Below are positions 13,701 to 22,183 of a DNA stretch of 33,563 nucleotides, piece by piece. The translations under genes were made by a program, and so were the position numbers. The notes beneath the pieces were generated by a model. That model was given only the letters and a program-made list of their open reading frames with translations. It was not told the origin of the DNA and searched no databases. Source of the DNA: Acidobacteriota bacterium (GTDB lineage: Bacteria > Acidobacteriota > Blastocatellia > Pyrinomonadales > Pyrinomonadaceae); assembly GCA_003697135.1 (NCBI GenBank), contig RFGC01000022.1:1-33563 (forward strand), written 5' to 3'. Position 1 is the first letter of the stretch. Every line of letters begins with the position of its first letter.

Positions 13701-14530
13701 AAATACGTATAACCGCCGTGGAATTTTTTATTGAATGCCTCAAAGAAAAGCACGTCTAACCATCGCTCAAAAAACGAATCAGCCAGTTGACCACTTCTTT
13801 TGTAACTTTCCCAAAAATGACGCAAGAAACGAGAGTTTTTCCCTAGCCATCTTTTGCGTTGGACGAAATAGAGAAACATCAAACGGTTAAGTAGCTGCAA
13901 GGCGTAGTCATGCGCCCAAGTTCTGTCTTGGGTTGCATCAAAAAGTCGCTTCTGTAATTCATCAAAGACATTCTTATAATCGCAGAAAAACTTTTCGGTA
14001 ACAGCTTCAACACTGAATGCGTTTTCCAGTCTTTTGATAACGAAGTTAACGTCAAACTTGTCGCTACTTAATTCATCAAGCGTGAAGGCAAGTTCAGCTA
14101 AACGCTCCACCGTAGTGCGTGCAGGAGAGCCAACTTCGTAGGGCAGCGTGCGTAGCTCGATTCTGCCATCGGTGCGACGGTGCGCCCAAGTGAATGCCAG
14201 TTGGCGATAATCCTTCGTGACGTAGCAAGCAATATGCTCGGTGCTGACCGGGGCGAGCGCCCGCTGCACTGCACGGCGAGCAGTGGTGCCGGGAAGTTTC
14301 TCATCTGGCCACTCCACAAGATACACTGGCAACCCGCTCGCTTGTGCCACTGGCACTGCGCTTATCTTTTGGGAAACTGGTGCGCTTAGCTGAAACTCAC
14401 GCATACCTTGCGGATTACCCCACCGCAACGTTTCAAGAAAAAGGTGTTCTAGCTTTGCACGAAGATCTGCAAAGCCTTTAATCTCACCTATCTCTTCTAA
14501 TTCCCTGCGAACAGTCTCAACCTTAATCAT
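10727..14530 (-). CDS. Eco57I-like N6-adenine DNA methyltransferase (large, with target-recognition domain)
   Basis: About 1267 residues. The N-terminal 380 residues are helical and have no recognised domain. The methyltransferase core opens with AAGIFYTPRVE. SAM-binding motif I is CDPACGSGSFLVGML (about residue 450). YGIDVMDWAVHIAELRLW follows, and catalytic motif IV is IVIGNPPYVRQEK (about 700), diagnostic of N6-adenine methylation. A coiled segment of about 90 residues separates motifs I and IV. The C-terminal part has a target-recognition-like region (KLVRLGDIAEVRRGFTTGAN). This layout occurs in type IIG/ISP enzymes, BREX PglX and DISARM DrmMI. I chose the ATG at 14530, preceded by GGGAAG, over an upstream TTG at 14548. 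It overlaps the helicase stop by 8 bp. GC content is visibly uneven along the gene. Confidence 0.9.
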   Translation of the reverse strand: MIKVETVRRELEEIGEIKGFADLRAKLEHLFLETLRWGNPQGMREFQLSAPVSQKISAVPVAQASGLPVYLVEWPDEKLPGTTARRAVQRALAPVSTEHIACYVTKDYRQLAFTWAHRRTDGRIELRTLPYEVGSPARTTVERLAELAFTLDELSSDKFDVNFVIKRLENAFSVEAVTEKFFCDYKNVFDELQKRLFDATQDRTWAHDYALQLLNRLMFLYFVQRKRWLGKNSRFLRHFWESYKRSGQLADSFFERWLDVLFFEAFNKKFHGGYTYFPDDIKDALQMAPYLNGGLFRRNQLDEKHCVKLTDDFFSILFDEFDSSTPGFLERYNFTITESTPLDVEVAVDPEMIGKVYESLVNVTSEGLAERDRRGAAGIFYTPRVEIDLMCRLALVDALTNRLGEEHKPILYDAVFAVDAAEKEQADQAIVDKNLWPDLNDALRKITVCDPACGSGSFLVGMLLVLDDLQARANKILGIEETPYERRRRIIGEQLYGIDVMDWAVHIAELRLWLQLVVETEIHHGELILRPLLPNLSFKVRCGDSLVQEVAGINFGLHRQHLDIPPALKGKLTQLKGEKQRFYQGKEEVKEADLRQKEVSLFREILQHRIHQKQNELAGLEARLNQPKVQLTFADMDEKPSSDRKRELEDQIAMVQAEIDRYREALEALKTVQDIPFVWDIAFVEIFEGESEGFDIVIGNPPYVRQEKIAPPNLSEENYSPEEWRKQKALYKEKLQRSAAMAWPRFFHLSLSSNKYRKLDGKSDLYIYFYFHGLSLLNPKGSFCFITSNSWLDVGYGADLQEFLLRHSHIKLILDNEKKRSFAQADVNTVIALLSPADDKNENGLENLARFVMFKKPFEEVVSANTFKEIEKVNDRLVTESYRVNARYQKDLLDEGMIDEDDDEESVPREVPNKRRSKSSNLLIKTARYKAGKWGGKYLRAPEIFFTILEKGKGKLVRLGDIAEVRRGFTTGANEFFYLEPTGQPAPAGYLHVRNGAGWEGLLEEKFLKPVIKSPREVRTIVIRPEDLRYKIFMCHEEKTALKGTAALEYIQWGEKQGYHLRPSCASRKWWWDLGIQGAPPIVLNKGVNDRHFVALNSCGAFCDQQIYELTLPPVSAQLIAACLNWTGTAIFWEQYGRRNFGEGVLWIAVYEASSVLTLLHTALYKVQQANLLSAFHRLSQRPIRSIFEELGFPLYRKRRCGHPEHPYEHMRPEDLTLEQVRQASPDRFELDAVVFDVLGLTNEEREAVYKAVVELVRARLEKARSI

Positions 14531-17500
14531 CTTCCCTACTTCCCTCAATCAATCCAATTGAACAAATAATTTGTGGTTCACTCGGCTCAGAAGCTTCATT
14601 ATTTACTTCACAAAGCTTATCTTCTTCTCTAAGGCGGATAAGCATATCCAAAAGATCATCATCAGAAATGCCTAATCGCATCTGTCTTGCAATAGATTCT
14701 TGAGCAGATTCCTTCAGAGGATAATTCCAAATAAGATTGATAATAGTTTTGACCCGTTCCAGCTTATCACCTGCATTAGGCTGCTTATCCAAACGTTTTT
14801 GGTATTCCCTTAAGCGTTCCCAGAGTTTGCGACGCACACTGCGGACGCTTCCAAGCCTGCCACCTAACGATGCTTGTTCCTTTGTGGCAATCTCGGCGCA
14901 ACGAGTAACTAGTTCATGATGATTATCAGCTCTCTCTAAAGCCTTTTCATCAGGCGGACAAGCAATAGCATGGAAAATAGATGAAAAAGACTGTAAAACT
15001 TGGTTCCCTTCTTTGTCCACTCGCACCAGTGCATCAGACCCGTCAGGATAACGTAGATAAACCACTACACCAGAAGGACCTTGAATTTCACTCGTAATTG
15101 CACGAGTTGCAGAGACAATTGGCGGTAATTGAAGCGCCTCCTTTCGGTCGTTTTCAGAAGCACTGTTCCAAACTTGCAGGGCTAGACTTGCAATATCAAT
15201 ATCTTCGTCATTTCTCTCTTCATCAAGCGCTCCTGCCTTTTCAGTGTAAAGATCACGCAGGTGCGCAGCGGCTTCTTCACCAAAAAACGACTCATCAGTT
15301 CCGATGACTTCTTGGTTCTGCTTAAGGCGGTCTGCCAGACGCCGACGCAATCTAATGATGTTCTCCACACCGTCGGCTGGAAGGAAGGAATACACTAAAA
15401 TAGTATCATGTCTTTGTCCGATGCGGTCTATTCGACCTGCACGTTGGATCAACCGCACAATCGCCCAAGGTAGGTCATAGTTAACAAGGATATTTGCATC
15501 TTGTAAGTTCTGCCCTTCGGCTAGAACATCAGTCGCAATCAAGATACGCAATTCGCTTTCTCCAGAAGGCAAACCACCATTTGTAGAAGGGCTGAAGCGA
15601 CGAGCGATTCTTACAGGATCGCCTACTTGATTCGTCAACACTTCCGCATCTTTAATGCCCCTAGCAAGAAGTTGCTCGTGAAGATACACAGCAGTATCAG
15701 CAAACTGCGTAAATATAAGGATTTTACTGCCAGAATGCTCCTTAGTAACCAAATCAAAAAGAACATTTAGCTTGGCATCTGCTTCTGGATTCCAGCGAGG
15801 AATTTTCTCAAGGATTTGAGAAAGAATTTTGACATCTGAACGAAGTGCCTCTGCTAACTCGTCCTTAAAGAATGAAGCCTCAAGCCAGTCAAATCGGTTT
15901 CGATATTTCTCTCGATAAAGTTCGTAAATTGGCTTTGCATACTTTGATGAAAACTCATCAACTTTCGCTAAATCTTCTAAATTGCTTGAAGATTTTTCAA
16001 AGTTTTCATCTGCTTCTGAGATTCTTGCGAATTCTTCATCAGCATCACTTATCGCCGTATCGAGAAGGGCTACATCTTGCGGGCCTATAGGAATAGGTAG
16101 TTCGTTCTCAAAAGCGTAGAGCGTAACAAGATTGCGCATAATGTGCCGACGAATAGAAAGCAAAAAACTATGCCCGCTTGACTCAAGGCGTTTGAAAAGA
16201 TTCGTGCGACAAACGCCTATGAGACGTTTACCGGCGCGACTAAGATTTCCCAAAATTCGCTCTTGGTCTTTGGAGATTCCAGAGTTCTTGGAGTTTTTGA
16301 TTTTTCGAGCAAAATCGTCCTTGAGATAATTTTCTAATCCATAGCGCGGCAGTCTCAATTCCTCAATAACCTTAACCACATCCTCTCGGAATAGCTGAGC
16401 GTATTGGTCACTGGGATTATTCTCATCAACAATAAACTTTACAGTTTTTGGCTGTCGAAGTGGGAAATAATTTGGCTTACCGTTAAGCATGACGTAGTAT
16501 CTTCCCACTTGTTGGTCAAATCTAGCATAGTTCTTGATGATAAATTGGCGCGTGCGCCTAACCATAAACAAACGCATCAAATCTTGCCAGTCTTCAGGGA
16601 AAGGACTCATTTCAAAAGCACGCAAACAGCTAGATGATATTTGAAAACGTGCGTTGAAATCAGCCTCCGTTTTTATGTCTTCCAAAGTTCGCAAATAGCG
16701 CTCCGGTTGCATGTGCAAATTCTGATCTTCATCAAGAAACAAGCGAAGTTGATTGCTCAAGTCGGTGTATTGCTTGTTGTAAGGTGTTGCGGTAAGCAAA
16801 ATTACCCGTGATTCATTATGCTTGATGTATTCACGAATAGCACGGTATCGCTTTCCTTCACGGTTGCGAAGATTGTGGCTTTCATCAATAATAACAAGCC
16901 GATAGCGTGGCAAGTTCTGTAGTTCTTCTGTCACGCGTCCCAGCGAAACCACTCGCCCAACAATTTTGTATTCTTGCAAATAACGCTCCCACATGGGAAT
17001 GAGTTTTGGCGGGCAAATAACCAGCGTATTATCGCCGCTATCTTCCTGCATAACACGAGCAACGGCGGTTGCCATCAGCGTTTTCCCAAGTCCTACAACA
17101 TCACCGAGAAGAACGCCACCGTGACGATGAAGTTTACAAGCCGCGAGTGACACGGCCGCTTTTTGAAAATCCAAAAGCACACTGCGGAAATCTGACGGTA
17201 GCTTAAATTCACGTTCACCACGACGAGCATCTTCTGAAAGATGGTAAGCAACCTTGAGATATACCAAATAGGGACGGACGAGACTCTCACGCGCCCAACT
17301 ATTTTCAATCAACTCAGCAAGCTCATTCGTCAAATCAATTGCCATTCCGTCATTCCACTTTTCATCGAACCACTGCTGCAATTTAACCGCCGCATCTTGT
17401 TCTACAACATCTACGTTCAACTCTCCTTGATTTTGAAGCCCAGCAAGAGTGAGATTGCTACTACCGACAAAGCCAATTATCGGCGTTACATTGTCTTTGC

Positions 17501-17942
17501 GCTTGATCAGATACAACTTGGCATGTAACGGATAGCGCAAAAAAGCCTTGACAAAAACTTTTCTGTCGCGAAGCTGTCTTGCAAGCGTCCTAAGTGTCCT
17601 TTCGGCACTGTTTGAAGGAACGCCGAATTCAAGTTGCCTTTTGAAACTCTCGGTAATGCGTCGCTTGAGTAATGCCGATGTAGGGCCATCAATCTTCTCC
17701 GGCTTCCGATAGACGCTTTGTAGTAATTTCATCTCATCTTCCGGTGGGCGATGCATACCAACCAGCAACCGACAAGCCTTATCTTCAGTCCCACCTTCTA
17801 ACTTTTCCACGTTGTCAGCTAGCTGCTCCCAACCTCGCAAATTAAAATAACCTACGCAAAAAGAACAAGAAACCGCATTTTCAAAAACTGTTTTAAGCCC
17901 ATCTGACAAAAGCAAACTAACATTGTCGTAAATCCTTGGCAT
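14523..17942 (-). CDS. PLD-nuclease - SNF2 helicase fusion protein
   Basis: A 1139-residue protein. The N-terminal phospholipase-D-like nuclease module contains HAKLYLIK (about residues 138-145) and FVGSSNLTLAG (about 157-167). An SNF2/superfamily 2 helicase follows with GDVVGLGKTLMATAVA (Walker A, about 280), VIIDESHNLRN (DEAH-type box, about 348), LLTATPYN (motif III), then the second RecA lobe with KILIFTQFADTA, IATDVLAEGQNLQDA (about 800) and LIQRAGRIDRIGQ. Helicases of this design accompany methyltransferases in restriction-like defence: the methylase would mark self DNA and the helicase-nuclease act on unmodified DNA. First gene of an operon with the methyltransferase (8-bp overlap) and DUF3800. 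The ATG is preceded by AGAGG. Confidence 0.9.
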   Translation of the reverse strand: MPRIYDNVSLLLSDGLKTVFENAVSCSFCVGYFNLRGWEQLADNVEKLEGGTEDKACRLLVGMHRPPEDEMKLLQSVYRKPEKIDGPTSALLKRRITESFKRQLEFGVPSNSAERTLRTLARQLRDRKVFVKAFLRYPLHAKLYLIKRKDNVTPIIGFVGSSNLTLAGLQNQGELNVDVVEQDAAVKLQQWFDEKWNDGMAIDLTNELAELIENSWARESLVRPYLVYLKVAYHLSEDARRGEREFKLPSDFRSVLLDFQKAAVSLAACKLHRHGGVLLGDVVGLGKTLMATAVARVMQEDSGDNTLVICPPKLIPMWERYLQEYKIVGRVVSLGRVTEELQNLPRYRLVIIDESHNLRNREGKRYRAIREYIKHNESRVILLTATPYNKQYTDLSNQLRLFLDEDQNLHMQPERYLRTLEDIKTEADFNARFQISSSCLRAFEMSPFPEDWQDLMRLFMVRRTRQFIIKNYARFDQQVGRYYVMLNGKPNYFPLRQPKTVKFIVDENNPSDQYAQLFREDVVKVIEELRLPRYGLENYLKDDFARKIKNSKNSGISKDQERILGNLSRAGKRLIGVCRTNLFKRLESSGHSFLLSIRRHIMRNLVTLYAFENELPIPIGPQDVALLDTAISDADEEFARISEADENFEKSSSNLEDLAKVDEFSSKYAKPIYELYREKYRNRFDWLEASFFKDELAEALRSDVKILSQILEKIPRWNPEADAKLNVLFDLVTKEHSGSKILIFTQFADTAVYLHEQLLARGIKDAEVLTNQVGDPVRIARRFSPSTNGGLPSGESELRILIATDVLAEGQNLQDANILVNYDLPWAIVRLIQRAGRIDRIGQRHDTILVYSFLPADGVENIIRLRRRLADRLKQNQEVIGTDESFFGEEAAAHLRDLYTEKAGALDEERNDEDIDIASLALQVWNSASENDRKEALQLPPIVSATRAITSEIQGPSGVVVYLRYPDGSDALVRVDKEGNQVLQSFSSIFHAIACPPDEKALERADNHHELVTRCAEIATKEQASLGGRLGSVRSVRRKLWERLREYQKRLDKQPNAGDKLERVKTIINLIWNYPLKESAQESIARQMRLGISDDDLLDMLIRLREEDKLCEVNNEASEPSEPQIICSIGLIEGSREDD

Positions 17943-17973
17943 ATAACCTCTTGAAAAGCCAAAACTTCTTAAG

Positions 17974-18001
17974 ATTATAGCTAGACGCTGTGTGCTTTCA
18001 A
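17974..18001 (-). promoter_or_regulatory. Promoter of the helicase-methyltransferase-DUF3800 operon
   Basis: On the minus strand TTGAAA (17996-18001) and a perfect TATAAT (17974-17979) are separated by 16 bp. Transcription would start near 17967, giving a leader of about 25 nt with the AGAGG site. Confidence 0.65.
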
Positions 18002-18089
18002 AAAACTACTTCGATCAAGTATCTTTCGCCAACTCCTTGCCTTTTTCAATCCGAAAAACTTTTAACGAAGTGATGGACTGTTTAAGCAA

Positions 18090-18119
18090 TTGAAATATCA
18101 TCTTCACACCAAATAAACT
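18090..18119 (+). promoter_or_regulatory. Promoter of the uppP-recJ operon
   Basis: TTGAAA (18090-18095), an 18-bp spacer and TAAACT (18114-18119, 4 of 6). The predicted start is within a few nt of the uppP ATG at 18129, so the leader would be very short. AGGG at 18120-18123 may still act as a ribosome site if transcription starts earlier. Confidence 0.45.
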
Positions 18120-18128
18120 AGGGATATT

Positions 18129-19046
18129 ATGAACACTTTACAAGCGATAATTCTGGGCATTGTTCAAGGTTTGACGGAATTTATCCCAATTAGCTCGACG
18201 GCGCATCTTGTATTTGCAAGTCGTTGGACAAACATTTATAACGGCGATCCACAAAAAATCACTGCGACTATGGCCGTTATTCAGCTTGGAACACTGGCGG
18301 CCGTCTTTGCCTATTTTGCGTCGGATATATGGTCAATAACGACAAATTTTTTCAAAGATCATCTTCGCTTTCTAAACGGTGAATTTTCTGCACAAAAGCC
18401 GAAAAATCCGCATGAGAATTTTCAGACATCAAAACAAACCTTCCGCCCCTACTGGCTTTCTGATGACTCTTGGCTAGGATGGCTCATAATAATCGGCTCA
18501 ATCCCAATAGGTTTATTCGGCATAGCTTTCAAAGAAACCATAGAAGGACCTGCAACAAAAAACCTTTGGATTATTGCAACGATGATGATTGTTATCGGGA
18601 TTTTACTGATGATTGCTGAAAAAGTCGGAAGTCAAAGAAAAGACTTAAATGATTTAGGTATAAGCGACGCTTTAATAGTAGGATTTGCACAAGCTTTGGC
18701 GTTGATTCCCGGAGCTTCGCGTTCCGGTTCAACAATCATGGGTGGACTCCTTGCCGGACAAAAGCGAGAAACAGCCGCGCGCTTTTCCTTCCTGCTCATG
18801 ATTCCAGCAGTTACCGCTAGCGGACTCCTAGAACTCAGAGAAGCTGTTCATCTGCTTTCAAAAGACGATATTTTTGCGCTTTCGATTGGAACGCTCGTTG
18901 CTGGCATCGTCGGTTACCTTTCAATCTGGTTTCTGCTCTCATTTTTAAGAAAACACTCCACAATTATTTTCATAATCTACAGAGTCGCGGTCGGTATAAT
19001 TATATTAGTGATGCTGTGGTTGGGTATTATCTCGCCACAAGTTTGA
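18129..19046 (+). CDS. uppP: Undecaprenyl-diphosphatase
   Basis: Integral membrane phosphatase (BacA/UppP family) that converts undecaprenyl diphosphate to the monophosphate, recycling the lipid carrier for peptidoglycan and O-antigen synthesis. The length is 305 residues, somewhat longer than the usual 265-280 because of an insertion around residues 80-110. The two catalytic blocks are present: GIVQGLTEFIPISSTAHL (about residues 11-28), with the essential Glu and the Ser-Ser, and PGASRSGSTIMGGLLAG (about 194-210), with the active Arg and Ser. Several hydrophobic helices fill the remainder. First gene of a compact plus-strand operon with recJ. Confidence 0.96.
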   Translation: MNTLQAIILGIVQGLTEFIPISSTAHLVFASRWTNIYNGDPQKITATMAVIQLGTLAAVFAYFASDIWSITTNFFKDHLRFLNGEFSAQKPKNPHENFQTSKQTFRPYWLSDDSWLGWLIIIGSIPIGLFGIAFKETIEGPATKNLWIIATMMIVIGILLMIAEKVGSQRKDLNDLGISDALIVGFAQALALIPGASRSGSTIMGGLLAGQKRETAARFSFLLMIPAVTASGLLELREAVHLLSKDDIFALSIGTLVAGIVGYLSIWFLLSFLRKHSTIIFIIYRVAVGIIILVMLWLGIISPQV

Positions 19047-19056
19047 GGTGAAAGGA

Positions 19057-20802
19057 ATGAGCGTAAAAACTTTTGAAAAAAAAGAGTGGAAAATCAAAAA
19101 ACATAATCGCGAATTAGTGGAAGATTTCGCTAAAAAACTCAACGTTCATCCGCTTACGGCAGCGCTTTTAATTTCACGTGGCTATAGCTCAGTGCTAGAC
19201 GCCCTTGTATTTCTCTATCCATCATTGAATTCCTTCTATTCGCCGTTTTTACTGAAAGACATCGAAAAAGCCGTTAATCGAATTATAGAAGCCATTAAAC
19301 GGAAAGAAAAAATTTTGATATGGGGCGACTACGACGTTGACGGAACAACAGGAACCGTTGTTTTGCTGAAAACTTTTCGCAAGCTTGGGATTGAAGCCGA
19401 TTACTACATACCGCATCGGACTAAAGAAGGCTATGGATTGAACCTGGAAGCTTTGAAAAAGAAAAAAGAAGAAGGCGTTAAACTCATCATCACGGTTGAC
19501 ACGGGAAGCCGCGCTCTTGAAGAAGCTCTATGGGCAAAAGAAAACGGTATTTGCCTGATAGTTACCGATCATCACATCCTGAAAGAAGACGAAAACCAAG
19601 TTGAGGCTTATGCCCTGATCAATCCGCATCAAAAAGATTGCTCGTATCCCAACAAAAAACTTGCAGGCGTAGGCGTTGCTTTCAAGTTGGCTCAAGCCTT
19701 GCTTGAAAAGAAAGGAATCAACGACGAAGAATTTCTAGCTCAACTCCTAGAACTGGTTGCTGTTGGCACAGTAGCTGACATCATGGAGCTTACAGATGAG
19801 AACCGCAGGATAGTGAAATTTGGTCTGAAAAATTTGAAAAACACTCAGAATAAAGGCTTGAGAGCATTGATTGAAGTAGCTGGCCTTAAAGATAAGCCAA
19901 ATTTAAGCTCATACAACATCGGCTTCCAAATTGCTCCGCGCATCAATGCCGCCGGAAGGCTTGAACATGCAAATCTCGTTGTTGAACTACTCGAAACGGA
20001 TTCTGAAGAAAGAGCGTCTGAGATCGCCCGAACGCTGAATGAAATTAACAAGAATCGTCAAGAATTGCAAAGCAAGATGGTTGAAGAAGCTCTTGAGAGC
20101 ATAGACAAGGCTCTAAAAGCTCCCCAGGAGATACCTCATGTAATCGTGATAGCCAAAGAAAATTGGCATCGTGGAGTTATAGGCTTGGTAGCATCAAAAG
20201 TAACGGAAAAATTTAATCGCCCAAGTTTTATAATTTCTGTTGAAGATGGCGAAGGACACGGTTCAGCAAGAAGCATTATGAATTTTAACGTTGCAGAAGC
20301 ACTTGAAAGTGCAAGTGAGATTCTTATCAAACATGGCGGACATGCTCAAGCCGCAGGCTTTAAGGTCCGAGTTGATGACATCCCTACACTTGAAGAACTC
20401 CTAAATCGCTACGCTTCGGAAAAACTATCAGAAAAAGACCTAAAACCTTGCATAACAATAGATGCCCATCTTTCCTTCAAATCCATTAATTTCAAACTTT
20501 GGGAGGAACTACAACTATTCGAGCCTTTCGGCATTGGAAATCCGAAACCTGTTTTTTTGACTCGCGCGGTTAAAGTGAAATCGAAAAAGATGCTGAACAA
20601 AGGCATAAAATTCACTCTGGAAAAGGACAAAAAAACATTTGAAGCCGTCCTGTGGGAAACAGATAATCAACATGTCTTTGAAATTTTCTTTAGCATCCCC
20701 GACGGTGAGATGATAGATGTAGTTTATGAATTAGGAATGAACGACTGGAATGGCTTAAAGCAGTTACAGCTCATCGTCAAGGATTTTAGAATATCGCAAT
20801 GA
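19057..20802 (+). CDS. recJ: Single-stranded-DNA-specific exonuclease RecJ
   Basis: DHH-family 5'-3' exonuclease acting on single-stranded DNA in recombination and base-excision repair. It has about 581 residues. The motifs appear in order: WGDYDVDGTTGTV (DHH motif I, about residue 90), ITVDTGSRALEEA (motif II), IVTDHHIL (DHH box), NPHQKDCSYP with KLAGVGVAFKL, then DHHA1-region blocks RINAAGRLEHA, HRGVIGLVASK, GHGSARSI and GGHAQAAGF. A C-terminal OB-like segment finishes the protein. The open frame begins with a GTG at 19048, but the ATG at 19057 has a GAGGTGAAAGGA ribosome site and is preferred. Only 10 bp separate it from uppP, and its stop overlaps the next start by 4 bp (20799-20802). Confidence 0.96.
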   Translation: MSVKTFEKKEWKIKKHNRELVEDFAKKLNVHPLTAALLISRGYSSVLDALVFLYPSLNSFYSPFLLKDIEKAVNRIIEAIKRKEKILIWGDYDVDGTTGTVVLLKTFRKLGIEADYYIPHRTKEGYGLNLEALKKKKEEGVKLIITVDTGSRALEEALWAKENGICLIVTDHHILKEDENQVEAYALINPHQKDCSYPNKKLAGVGVAFKLAQALLEKKGINDEEFLAQLLELVAVGTVADIMELTDENRRIVKFGLKNLKNTQNKGLRALIEVAGLKDKPNLSSYNIGFQIAPRINAAGRLEHANLVVELLETDSEERASEIARTLNEINKNRQELQSKMVEEALESIDKALKAPQEIPHVIVIAKENWHRGVIGLVASKVTEKFNRPSFIISVEDGEGHGSARSIMNFNVAEALESASEILIKHGGHAQAAGFKVRVDDIPTLEELLNRYASEKLSEKDLKPCITIDAHLSFKSINFKLWEELQLFEPFGIGNPKPVFLTRAVKVKSKKMLNKGIKFTLEKDKKTFEAVLWETDNQHVFEIFFSIPDGEMIDVVYELGMNDWNGLKQLQLIVKDFRISQ

Positions 20803-21896
20803 ACAAGCTAGAAAAATTACTTGTTTTTTCCATTTTCTTTGTTTTGGGCGTAAAAACTATGGCTCAATTAAGTAACAAAACGCCGACGATAGGTGGCGTG
20901 TATGAAGTTGGCATAGGCGCTGGCTCTCAAACTGATGAAAAATGGTTGATAGCCTACTTTGAGAGATTCGGTTACAGAGTTGGGAAAATTGGCTCTTTAA
21001 GCGCAGAAGAAGCCGAAAAGTTATACGGCGTTAGATCAGCACTTAGGTCAATTCGTCTTCTTCACCAAGATTCAGATCACGGACTGATTCGGATAATGAT
21101 TTGGGAAAAACCCGTAAATGAAGGTCTGGGACTTTCGCCGATGAATGTTTTAGGAAATCGCTGGGGAGCAATGCTTACGGCCGACATTTACAATATCCAA
21201 AATCACACGGAAGAAGCTATTGCGCAAGGAATGCCGATTTACTACGTTCCGCCACAGCGGGCAGAAATTTACAAACTCGAAAAACGCCCAATTCCGTTCT
21301 TGGAAAATTATGCGGCGGTAAGGGAAATGTGCCTGATTCAACCCTTAACACGCCAGATTATTTTTCAAAGATTCGGATACAGTTTGCCATTCTACGGAAA
21401 AATCAATCCTGATTCCTTCTTCAAATCATCACAAATTACACACTTCGGCATGGTAATTTACAAAAATCAGGAAAATATTGATTTTTATGGTGATGTTCTG
21501 GGCTTACTAAAAGTCAAAGAAGACAGCGATTATGTTTCAACTTACGATGAGCCTTCTGCAAGGGCGATTTTTCAACTCGAAAAGCACCAAAAATACGGTG
21601 CTACAGATTTTGATAATCCGCTCAGTTCCAAAGACCCGACGAAAGCACTTTCAGGGAGACTAAAAATTATCTGGTTTTCTCCCGACTCAAAACTTGAAGA
21701 CAAATTCGCATACAGCAAGCCTGGCAGTCTTGGCTATTCTTTATACACCTACAAGGTTACCAACATTGAACACTATCACCGCAAGGTTAAGGAAAGCAAA
21801 GCTACTAATGTGACACAGATTTTGACGAACGAATTCGGCGAAAAAAGTTTCTCTTTCGTTGCTCCAGATGGATATTTTTGGACGATTCTGGAATAA
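20799..21896 (+). CDS. Exported VOC/glyoxalase-superfamily protein
   Basis: The protein has 365 residues. Residues 1-23 form a signal peptide (basic start, hydrophobic FSIFFVLGV, cleavage after TMA-Q). The mature part contains two vicinal-oxygen-chelate-like modules. The second (about residues 215-365) shows THFGMVIYKNQENIDFYGDVLGL near its start and FSFVAPDGYFWTILE at the end, the usual first and last beta-strands of glyoxalase/bleomycin-resistance folds. The first module carries YEVGIGAGSQTDEKWLIAYF. The substrate is unknown; the family includes dioxygenases, lyases and binding proteins. Coupled to recJ by a 4-bp overlap, probably by operon compaction more than shared function. An export signal is uncommon for this superfamily. 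Confidence 0.75.
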   Translation: MNKLEKLLVFSIFFVLGVKTMAQLSNKTPTIGGVYEVGIGAGSQTDEKWLIAYFERFGYRVGKIGSLSAEEAEKLYGVRSALRSIRLLHQDSDHGLIRIMIWEKPVNEGLGLSPMNVLGNRWGAMLTADIYNIQNHTEEAIAQGMPIYYVPPQRAEIYKLEKRPIPFLENYAAVREMCLIQPLTRQIIFQRFGYSLPFYGKINPDSFFKSSQITHFGMVIYKNQENIDFYGDVLGLLKVKEDSDYVSTYDEPSARAIFQLEKHQKYGATDFDNPLSSKDPTKALSGRLKIIWFSPDSKLEDKFAYSKPGSLGYSLYTYKVTNIEHYHRKVKESKATNVTQILTNEFGEKSFSFVAPDGYFWTILE

Positions 21897-21902
21897 ATTT
21901 TG

Positions 21903-21924
21903 ACTCTCTCATTTAGAGTTTTTT
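21903..21924 (+). terminator. Intrinsic terminator of the uppP-recJ-VOC operon
   Basis: ACTCT (21903-21907) and AGAGT (21915-21919) form a short stem with a 7-nt loop followed by a run of T, starting 7 bp after the VOC stop codon. Confidence 0.5.
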
Positions 21925-22080
21925 CTGTGATTTACCAAGTCCCGCCATGCGTGGATTTCATTAAAGTTTGCTCTTAAAAAACCAACACTTCAGAAAGTTC
22001 TGGAAAGCAATCAATTTAGAATACTTCTCAAGCATTAAATCAGATAACACCTTGCGGAAAGCCTGAAGAGAAACCGAGTT

Positions 22081-22177
22081 TATAAAAAATTAAAAGCGGC
22101 GTCTCCCACACCGCCGCTTCATTGGCCACAAGTCCTCACCCCTCGTGACCAATAAACGTCCACCGGGGAGGTGGACA
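22081..22177 (-). ncRNA. Candidate small RNA with three tandem hairpins and an intrinsic terminator
   Basis: Read on the minus strand, three hairpins follow in succession. The first has 7 bp (22170-22176 with 22158-22164, loop UCCCC). The second has 9 bp (22145-22153 with 22121-22129, 15-nt loop with GGGG). The third has 8 GC-rich bp (22112-22119 with 22094-22101, loop GUGUGGGAGA) and is followed by UUUUAAUUUUUUAU. The second stem contains a U-G pair on the minus strand that would be an A-C mismatch on the plus strand, so the RNA sense is minus. The UCCCC loop is complementary to GGGG in loop 2 and to GGGA in loop 3, allowing kissing interactions. A promoter-like pair lies directly upstream. 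It matches no RNA family I know. It could instead be a structured 3' UTR of the minus-strand gene at 22306. Confidence 0.55.
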
Positions 22178-22183
22178 TTACAA

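Noticed and set aside
22081-22177. Three hairpins as a CRISPR-like or REP array, or as signal recognition particle RNA or tmRNA
   Set aside because: Arms differ in sequence and spacers are absent, so it is not an array. The conserved SRP apical loop and the tRNA-like end of tmRNA are missing.
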